In this document: one piece after another, positions 1 to 5,304 of the stretch | Layout: each line of letters starts with the position of its first letter | Position numbering within the stretch: position 1 is the first letter of the stretch | Position numbers and translations under genes: made by a program | The notes under the pieces: model-generated | Told to the model about the DNA's origin: nothing | Databases searched by the model: none | The model's input: the letters and a program-made list of their open reading frames with translations, nothing else | Assembly (NCBI GenBank): GCA_011045925.1 | Contig: DSBS01000088.1 | Coordinates: 1-12,440 of the forward strand | DNA: 12,440 nucleotides | DNA from: Candidatus Woesearchaeota archaeon | GTDB lineage: Archaea; Nanobdellota; Nanobdellia; Woesearchaeales; JASKKU01 | Direction of reading: 5' to 3'

Positions 1-93
1 ATGAAAGCTTGCATTAAACTTTGAGGGCTTCCGCTCGTTGTGGGGCTTTTCTCCCCTTTCCATCAGCTCATCATACTTTTCGTGGTCTTGCAT
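1..93 (-). CDS. Partial ORF downstream of sufS, cut by window edge; possible SufU/IscU-like scaffold
   Basis: An ATG one base after the sufS stop opens a frame of 31 codons that runs off the left edge without a stop. The visible protein begins MQDHEKYDELMERGEK and continues with HNERKPSKFNASFH. The 1-nt spacing is the same as between sufB and sufD, so it is very probably the fifth gene of the suf operon. In many archaea and Gram-positive bacteria the gene after sufS is sufU, an IscU-like sulfur acceptor or scaffold. The short charged start with a DH pair and the downstream ASFH segment could sit just before the first cysteine (PxCGD) loop of that family. No cysteine ligand is inside the window, so the identity is a context-based guess; that a gene is present is more certain. 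Upstream GGAAA is a weak ribosome-binding site. Confidence 0.5.
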   Translation of the reverse strand, partial: MQDHEKYDELMERGEKPHNERKPSKFNASFH

Positions 94-94
94 T

Positions 95-1300
95 TTAGTA
101 TTTCCGCTCTATTTTCCTGAGTGCATCTGCGAGTGCATCCACTTCCTCAAAGGTGTTGTAGAGGTAAAAGCTTGCCCGGACTGTTCCTGGCGCGCCCAGG
201 GCCTTGTGCATAGGGATTGCACAGTGGGTGCCTGCCCGCGTTGCTATCTTCCGCCTGTCCAGCAGGGCTGAAATGTCGTGGGGATGGAGTTTCTTATGCA
301 CAAATGAGACTATCGCGTTCTTTCCATCTAAACAGCTTGCAAAGAGAGTAAGGCTTTTTATATCGCCAAGCCTTTTCAGCGCATACTCAAGAAGGTTATG
401 CTCATACTCCTCTATGTTACTAAGCCCAACTGAAGACAAAAACTCGACTGCTTTGGAAAGCCCATAAGCCTCTACAAAGGGCATTGTCCCTGCCTCAAAT
501 TTGTGCGGGGGCTCTAAAGCCTTGTATTCTCTTTCAGATACTTCTGAAACCATCTCCCCGCCACCCAGGAAGCAAGGCATCTTTTCAAGCATCTGTTTTC
601 TTCCGTACAAAACGCCTATGCCTGTGGGCCCAAGCATTTTATGGCCTGAGAATGCAAGGAAGTCAATGTGCTTCAGAGAAAAAGAATGATGAGGAACGAG
701 CTGGGCGCCGTCACAAATCGTTATTTTCCCAAGCGACTTTGCGTACTCAAAAAAAGAATGGCCTATTATGAAGCCGGTAACATTGGAAGCGCCGGTCAGG
801 GAAACTATGTCTGCATCGGAAACTTTTTTGCGGAAATCAGAAGCATCCAATCTTAAATCGTTATCAAGCCCTACAAAATCTATCTCTACATTCTTGTACC
901 TTTCCTTTGCAATCATCCAGGGGACTATGTTTGAATGGTGCTCGGACAGAGAAAGCAGCACATAAACTTTTCCTTTCTTTGCGATTACCATTCGGACAAG
1001 AGAATCAGCCAGCAGATTGAGTGATTCTGTTGTGTTTTTTGTAAATATAACTTCTTCAGGCTGGCAGCCGATAAATTCACCAATATTCTTCCTGGAGTTT
1101 TCATACAGCTCTGTTGCCTCTTCGCTAAGCCTGTAAACGCCCCTGTGTATGTTTGCGTAGCTTTTTGAGTAGAACTCTTCCATTGCCTTTACTGCTGAAG
1201 CCAGCTTAGGGGTGGAAGCCCCGTTATCGAGAAAGATGTAATTATCAGGTATAAGAATCTCTTTCCTTATCTTGTTAACCTGGTCCTTAGTTAAGCTCAT
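95..1300 (-). CDS. sufS: SufS-type cysteine desulfurase
   Basis: PLP-dependent class V aminotransferase-fold enzyme of 401 residues, the normal length for SufS. It removes sulfur from L-cysteine, leaving alanine and an enzyme persulfide that feeds the SufBCD scaffold in the cytoplasm. Visible landmarks: NGASTPKL near residues 26-33, the HHSN motif at 121-124 (the second His stacks on PLP), D197 and Q200 in CDGAQ, the PLP Schiff-base lysine K221 in SGHKMLGPTGIG, and the persulfide cysteine C360 in RAGTHCAIP. The RxGxHC context is that of SufS/CsdA (group II) rather than IscS/NifS. The start overlaps the end of sufD by 14 nt and is preceded by a G-rich stretch (GAGGGGCGGG) that can act as ribosome-binding site. 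All catalytic residues are present, so the enzyme should be active. Confidence 0.96.
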   Translation of the reverse strand: MSLTKDQVNKIRKEILIPDNYIFLDNGASTPKLASAVKAMEEFYSKSYANIHRGVYRLSEEATELYENSRKNIGEFIGCQPEEVIFTKNTTESLNLLADSLVRMVIAKKGKVYVLLSLSEHHSNIVPWMIAKERYKNVEIDFVGLDNDLRLDASDFRKKVSDADIVSLTGASNVTGFIIGHSFFEYAKSLGKITICDGAQLVPHHSFSLKHIDFLAFSGHKMLGPTGIGVLYGRKQMLEKMPCFLGGGEMVSEVSEREYKALEPPHKFEAGTMPFVEAYGLSKAVEFLSSVGLSNIEEYEHNLLEYALKRLGDIKSLTLFASCLDGKNAIVSFVHKKLHPHDISALLDRRKIATRAGTHCAIPMHKALGAPGTVRASFYLYNTFEEVDALADALRKIERKY

Positions 1301-2099
1301 TTTCCCGCCCCTCTAAGTGATGCTCAAACCCTTCTGCTGGAAGGTTTCTTAGCAGTATATTCTTTCTTATTAAAAGCCTTGCCTCTTCTTCAGAGAGGCC
1401 TTTTGAGCATAAGTAAAACAGCTCTGCCTTGTCATAGCCTCTTGCCAGGGCGCTGTGTGATGCCTTTACATCATTGTTGCTTATCTCGATGAAGGGGGAT
1501 AATTCTACTGAGCCGTTTTCAAGCATTGAAAAAAGGCTAATTTCGCATAAAACACCTGGAGTGTTCTCAGGAATAATGGCTTTTGCCCTTACTTTTGACT
1601 CTGCGTAATTCACAGAGTCAAGGCTCAGCTTAAAGCTGCTCATTTCATGATGAAATGAATCAATATGAAACTCGCTATCTGAGCTGAAAATCGAGGATAT
1701 GCTTATTCTTGCCTGGCTTTGTTTCTGGCTCTCTGACTTAATCTCGCACTGCCCAACATTCCTGCACATCCAGTTTAGGGCAACAGAACCAGCCGGCAGG
1801 AAAACTATTCTATTAATTGGAACAGATGAAACAAGGTTCAGGACAGAATCCTTTGTATCTGAATGGGCTATTAATGTAAGGCTTTTGGCTTTGCTCTCAT
1901 TAATGCTGATAAAGTTATTGCCGGAAAAAGAAACGAGAACTATCTCTTCCTGCGGCACAATTCCTGCACCAGCATTCCAGCTGCTTAACTCTATGAACTC
2001 AACAGTCCCGGATAACTTTACTCCAAGCCTTTTAAGATTATCTTTCAAACCTGCAGGAATCCCTGAATACTCTTTTTTTTCAATATTGATTTTTCCCAT
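1287..2099 (-). CDS. sufD: SufD-like Fe-S assembly protein, short form
   Basis: SufD partners SufB and SufC in the SufBCD scaffold, where it helps iron entry and cluster assembly. This protein has only 270 residues, against roughly 400 or more for bacterial SufD. The C-terminal third carries the family signature: PFIEISNNDVKASHSA (about 202-217) and DKAELFYLCSKGLSEEEAR (about 223-241), the latter closely paralogous to LFYLMSKGISEEEAK of the neighbouring SufB. H215 in KASH aligns with the conserved SufD histidine (H360 in E. coli) that faces SufB. The preceding beta-helix core is strongly diverged and shortened, and the usual N-terminal helical domain is reduced to about 30 residues. The frame is intact with no sign of a frameshift, so it looks like a natural short form. 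It starts 1 nt after the sufB stop and overlaps sufS by 14 nt, implying translational coupling. Confidence 0.88.
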   Translation of the reverse strand: MGKINIEKKEYSGIPAGLKDNLKRLGVKLSGTVEFIELSSWNAGAGIVPQEEIVLVSFSGNNFISINESKAKSLTLIAHSDTKDSVLNLVSSVPINRIVFLPAGSVALNWMCRNVGQCEIKSESQKQSQARISISSIFSSDSEFHIDSFHHEMSSFKLSLDSVNYAESKVRAKAIIPENTPGVLCEISLFSMLENGSVELSPFIEISNNDVKASHSALARGYDKAELFYLCSKGLSEEEARLLIRKNILLRNLPAEGFEHHLEGRENELN

Positions 2100-2100
2100 T

Positions 2101-3462
2101 TTAGCCTACGCTATTTTCCATCTGCATCCTGATCAGCTTATTTAGCTCTACAGCATATTCCATTGGAAGCTCTTTCACAATTGGGCTTAGAAAGCCGAGC
2201 ACAACAAGAGTTTTTGCCTCTTCTTCTGAGATGCCTTTGCTCATAAGGTAAAATAGCTTATCCTGCTCTATTTTTCCTACGCTTGCCTCGTGCTTTACTA
2301 CTGAATTTGTATTCTGGATTATGTTGGTTGGGTAGGTGTTGCTTTTTGAGATGTCATCAAGCAGCAGGGCGTCGCAATTAACGCTGACATTTGAGTTTTC
2401 TGCGGTTTTCAATACTTTCACCAGGCCTCTGTATGTGTGAGTTCCTCCTTCAAATGAGATTCCTTTGCCGACTACCTTTGAGCTTGTGTTTTTTCCTACG
2501 CAGATTACTTTTCCTCCAGCGTCTATGTTCTGGCTTTGGCCTGCTGAGGTTATGCTGAGTATGTCGCCTCTGGAGTTATTGCCTTTCAGTATGATTGCCG
2601 GGTACTTCATGTTAAGCCCTGAGCCAAGGTTTCCGTCTATCCACTCTATTACTGCGTTCTCTTCAGCCAGGCCTCTTTTGGTAGTGAGGTTGAGCACGTT
2701 CTTGCTCCAGTTCTGGACTGTGGAAAAGCGCATCCTTGAGTTTTTCTTTGCGAATATTTCTACCACGCCTGCGTGCAGGCTTGCGCTGCTGTACAATGGA
2801 GCTGTACAGCCTTCTACATAGTGCACTTCTGCGCCTTCGTCTACAATGATAAGCGTCCTTTCGAACTGGCCTGAGCCTTCGAAATTCATCCTGTAGTACG
2901 TCTGGAGCGGCATAGCTAATTTCACTCCTTTTGGAATGTAGATGAATGTGCCGCCTGACCATGCTGCTGTGTTCAGGGCAGAGTATTTATTGTCTGAATA
3001 TGGAATAAGCCTGCCAAAGTACTCCTTAACTGTTTCCGGATGCTCATGGATTGCCTCGTCCATGCTTGAGAATATAACTCCTTGCTTTGCGATTTCTTCC
3101 TTAAGCTTTTTGTAGACAACCTCGGACTCGTACTGGGCTCCGCTTCCTGCAAGAAACTCTCTTTCTGCCTGCGGGATACCTAGCCTGTCGAATGTTTCTT
3201 TTATTTCCTTAGGGAGCTTTTCCCAGTCGCTCTGCTGTGACTCTACTGATTTTGTAAAAAGCGTTATTTTTGAGAAGTCAATGGGAATCTCGGGTGACCA
3301 GGAAGGCAGCTCCATGGAAAGAAAAGCATCAAGCGCCTTGAGCCTGAGCTCTCTCATCCAGGCGGGGTCTTTTTTTATCTCTGAAAGCTTAATTACTGCT
3401 TCTTTGGTTATGCCTGGCGGAGTCCTGTATACATAGCCCTTTTTGCTGCTTTTTGCTTTCAT
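2101..3462 (-). CDS. sufB: SufB, Fe-S cluster assembly scaffold
   Basis: SufB is the core scaffold on which the nascent Fe-S cluster is built in the cytoplasm, in complex with SufC and SufD. The 453-residue protein is close to family length. The N-terminal part (about 10-110) matches the helical region that reads GITKEAVIKLSEIKKDP. The central beta-helix includes AAWSGGTFIYIPKGVKL (about 166-182) and VEGCTAPLYSSASLHAGVVE (216-235). C219 corresponds to the sulfur-accepting cysteine (C254 in E. coli), C363 in VNCDALLL to C405, and H391-E392 in KHEASVGKIEQD to the cluster-ligand region around E434. The C-terminal LFYLMSKGISEEEAK helix is the SufC-contacting region shared with SufD. The ORF follows sufC after 4 nt and ends 1 nt before sufD. 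A weak GGAAAT lies about 15 nt upstream of the ATG. Confidence 0.97.
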   Translation of the reverse strand: MKAKSSKKGYVYRTPPGITKEAVIKLSEIKKDPAWMRELRLKALDAFLSMELPSWSPEIPIDFSKITLFTKSVESQQSDWEKLPKEIKETFDRLGIPQAEREFLAGSGAQYESEVVYKKLKEEIAKQGVIFSSMDEAIHEHPETVKEYFGRLIPYSDNKYSALNTAAWSGGTFIYIPKGVKLAMPLQTYYRMNFEGSGQFERTLIIVDEGAEVHYVEGCTAPLYSSASLHAGVVEIFAKKNSRMRFSTVQNWSKNVLNLTTKRGLAEENAVIEWIDGNLGSGLNMKYPAIILKGNNSRGDILSITSAGQSQNIDAGGKVICVGKNTSSKVVGKGISFEGGTHTYRGLVKVLKTAENSNVSVNCDALLLDDISKSNTYPTNIIQNTNSVVKHEASVGKIEQDKLFYLMSKGISEEEAKTLVVLGFLSPIVKELPMEYAVELNKLIRMQMENSVG

Positions 3463-3466
3463 TTAA

Positions 3467-4192
3467 CTAAGAATTTCCATTTATTATGGGCTCAAATCCT
3501 GAGTCATTTATCTTTCCGGCAAGCTCGATTCCACCCTGTTTCAGGATTTTGCCTTTGTCATAAAGGTAAACCGCATCCACATCAAGGTATTCCAGAATTC
3601 TGGTGTAATGTGTTATAATGAGAATGCCCTTATTTTTTTTCAGCGATTTCAGAATAGAAGCAACTGACTTTAGAGAATCCACATCTAAGCCAGAATCCAC
3701 CTCATCAACCAGAAGAAACTGAGGGTCTAGTAGCAATGCTGACAAAAGCTCAATCCTCTTTCTCTCACCCCCGCTGAAGCCTGTTATCTCTCTTTCCAGG
3801 ATGCTTTTTTCCAGAGAGAGCAGGGAAAGCAGCTCCTCTACTCTTTGGGAAAAGTCTTTTGAGCTTTTGAACCTATGCTTTGAGCTGTTCCACAAAAGGT
3901 GGCGAAGCCTGATTCCTGGAAGGTCTATTGGGCTTTGGAATAATGCTGACACTCCTTTTCTTGATATTTGGTCTGTTGACAGGTGAGTGATTTCCTCGCT
4001 GCCAAGAAAAATATTTCCTGACACATTGTAGGCGGGATGCTTCATTATCCCAAAGATTAGCGTGCTCTTGCCTGAGCCGTTAGGGCCCATTAAAACATGG
4101 AGCTCTCCCTGTTTTATCTCAATGCTTGCTGATTCAACGATTTTATTTCCAGCTATTGATACTGTGAGATTTTCTGTTTTTAGCGCTTTCAT
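3467..4192 (-). CDS. sufC: SufC, ABC-type ATPase of the SUF complex
   Basis: Cytoplasmic ABC ATPase of 241 residues that binds SufB and SufD and drives conformational change of the scaffold by ATP hydrolysis. All nucleotide-binding elements are present: Walker A GPNGSGKST at 36-44 (K42), Q-loop Q86, ABC signature FSGGERKR at 139-146, Walker B FLLVDEVDSGLD at 159-170 with catalytic E164, and the H-loop H195 in THYTRIL. The DSGLD sequence and THYxRIL are characteristic of SufC rather than of transport ABC proteins, and there is no membrane partner nearby. It is the first gene of the operon. Its ATG lies about 27 nt from the centre of a TATA box (4215-4222) with no Shine-Dalgarno site, so a leaderless transcript is likely. 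Confidence 0.96.
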   Translation of the reverse strand: MKALKTENLTVSIAGNKIVESASIEIKQGELHVLMGPNGSGKSTLIFGIMKHPAYNVSGNIFLGSEEITHLSTDQISRKGVSALFQSPIDLPGIRLRHLLWNSSKHRFKSSKDFSQRVEELLSLLSLEKSILEREITGFSGGERKRIELLSALLLDPQFLLVDEVDSGLDVDSLKSVASILKSLKKNKGILIITHYTRILEYLDVDAVYLYDKGKILKQGGIELAGKINDSGFEPIINGNS

Positions 4193-4214
4193 AAGAATAA
4201 TGGAAAAGGCTTAT

Positions 4215-4222
4215 TATTTAAA
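4215..4222 (-). promoter_or_regulatory. TATA box of the suf operon
   Basis: On the minus strand the sequence reads TTTAAATAATA, with the 8-bp core centred about 26-27 nt from the A of the sufC ATG at 4192. That is the archaeal TATA-to-start distance expected for a leaderless mRNA, and no GGAGG-like site precedes the ATG. Confidence 0.65.
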
Positions 4223-4223
4223 C

Positions 4224-4280
4224 TTAACGAAAAATTAACGGCTGTTAATCGGGAGCCTCGTTAACAAAACTGTTAATTAA
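4224..4280. promoter_or_regulatory. Cluster of TTAA half-sites upstream of sufC (possible operator)
   Basis: TTAA occurs at 4224, 4235, 4245, 4261, 4273 and 4277, so the first three are 11 and 10 bp apart, about one helical turn. Two perfect dyads are formed: TTAAC-N4-GTTAA (4235-4248) and TTAACA-N4-TGTTAA (4261-4276). The cluster sits directly upstream of the suf TATA box, where an archaeal activator or repressor would bind. Part of the symmetry also belongs to the map terminator hairpin and to the TTAATTAATTAA following the map stop, so the operator role is only a suggestion. Confidence 0.35.
4230..4264 (-). terminator. Hairpin plus T-tract after map
   Basis: Read on the minus strand after the map stop: TTAAC, a 2-nt bulge GA, GGCT, a 10-nt loop, AGCC, GTTAA, then A and TTTTT shortly after (plus-strand arms 4235-4243 and 4254-4264, A-run 4230-4234). 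This is a 9-bp stem with a bulge followed by five T. It lies between map and the sufC promoter and would isolate the suf operon from map read-through. The hairpin is moderate; the T-tract alone may be what matters in archaea. Confidence 0.5.
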
Positions 4281-5183
4281 TTAATCAATAAGCGTAGTTA
4301 TAACTGGCTTTTCCAGCACAATTACTGTATGCTCAAACTGAGATACAAGGGAATTGGTTTTTTCAACCAGGGGCGGAAACTCTGCTATGATTCCTTCCCT
4401 AGAAAGCACTGAAAGGCCAAGGGCTGTTTTTGGGGCGCCAATGCTTTTTTCAATGAGCCTTCGTGAGAACGGAAGCCCATTGCTATTCTTTATCAGCTTG
4501 AGAATTTCTCTTGCGTAAGGATGCCTTGTGTTCCTCTCTGACTTTAGCATAAATACATTTGGCTTTCCTTTTTCCTCAACCACGCCGTCTCCCGGTGTTG
4601 CAAAAGGCTCAATTGCTATAACCTGTCCTTGCATGAGCCTGTGCGGAGAGTCAAAAGGCACATTTGGAATTGATGGGTCTGTATGTATATTGTATAAGTC
4701 CATTGTATGCCCTGACAAGTTTCTTACCGGGCTAAAGCCATAAGACTTAATCGCCTTCTGGATGGCTTCGCTTATCTCTCTTATAAGAATGCCTGGCTTT
4801 ACCAGGCTGAGCGCTTCGTGCAAGGCTTTTTTTGACGCCTCAAGAAGCTTTTCGTGCTTTCCGCCTGAAAGATCAACAGTGAACGCGCAGTCTCCAATGG
4901 CACCATTAACGCACGCCCCAACATCCAGCTTTACCACATCTCCTTCTTTGAGGGTATAATCTTCAGCTGACGTTGGGCAGAAATGCGCTGCGACTTCGTT
5001 CACTGATATCTGGGCAGGAAAAGCAGGGATTGCGCCATTTTCTAAAATAAACTGCTCTACATTATCAAGGATTTCCATAACGCTTTTTCCTGCTGAGATT
5101 TTTTCTTTTCCAAAACTAAGTGCCTGCGCTGCAACCCTGCCTGCAAGAATCCAGTCCTGAAACTCCTCTTGTGAGCCTGCCAT
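4281..5183 (-). CDS. map: Methionine aminopeptidase, archaeal type 2
   Basis: Removes the initiator methionine from nascent proteins; a two-metal cytoplasmic peptidase. Numbered from the longest possible start (5207), the expected ligands are all visible: H75 in AAHF, D95 in KLDVGA, D106 in GDCAFT, H167 in NLSGHTMD, E200 in AIEPFATPG and E292 in FEHTV. The insert between the last two glutamates (about 225-285) is the helical subdomain typical of type 2 enzymes of archaea and eukaryotes. I place the start at Met9 of the long frame (ATG at 5183; 300 residues, beginning MAGSQEEFQDW), because a TATA-like CTTTTTAAAT overlaps the upstream ATG at 5207 and is centred about 28 nt from Met9. No Shine-Dalgarno site precedes either ATG. 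If transcription instead starts farther upstream, the ORF extends to 5207 (308 residues). The segment after the catalytic His reads HTDPSIPN, where many relatives have a glycine. Confidence 0.95.
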   Translation of the reverse strand: MAGSQEEFQDWILAGRVAAQALSFGKEKISAGKSVMEILDNVEQFILENGAIPAFPAQISVNEVAAHFCPTSAEDYTLKEGDVVKLDVGACVNGAIGDCAFTVDLSGGKHEKLLEASKKALHEALSLVKPGILIREISEAIQKAIKSYGFSPVRNLSGHTMDLYNIHTDPSIPNVPFDSPHRLMQGQVIAIEPFATPGDGVVEEKGKPNVFMLKSERNTRHPYAREILKLIKNSNGLPFSRRLIEKSIGAPKTALGLSVLSREGIIAEFPPLVEKTNSLVSQFEHTVIVLEKPVITTLID

Positions 5184-5205
5184 GGCTTGCTGAAAGCCTG
5201 GTTTC

Positions 5206-5215
5206 ATTTAAAAAG
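5206..5215 (-). promoter_or_regulatory. Candidate TATA box for map
   Basis: The minus strand reads CTTTTTAAAT, centred about 28 nt from the ATG at 5183 and overlapping the alternative ATG at 5207. No comparable AT-rich element lies about 27 nt upstream of 5207, where the sequence is CCTGAATGCCAAT. Confidence 0.5.
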
Positions 5216-5272
5216 CTTTGGTTAAGCATTGGCATTCAGGACAATTCCTAAGCCTTAGTAGTAATAAAAAGA

Positions 5273-5280
5273 TTTAAAAG
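5273..5280 (+). promoter_or_regulatory. TATA box for the secretion ATPase operon
   Basis: TTTAAAAG preceded by the A-rich AAAAAGA (BRE-like) is centred about 28 nt before the ATG at 5305. There is no strong Shine-Dalgarno site (only AAGGGT 8 nt upstream), so a leaderless start is likely. Because TTTAAA is self-complementary, the element could also serve the divergent side. Confidence 0.6.
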
Positions 5281-5304
5281 CGCCTGATAAAAAGGGTATT
5301 TAGC

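Noticed and set aside
1287..2099. SufD as a frameshifted or truncated pseudogene
   Set aside because: The frame is intact, starts 1 nt after sufB and ends in the coupled overlap with sufS, and the C-terminal functional motifs are preserved.
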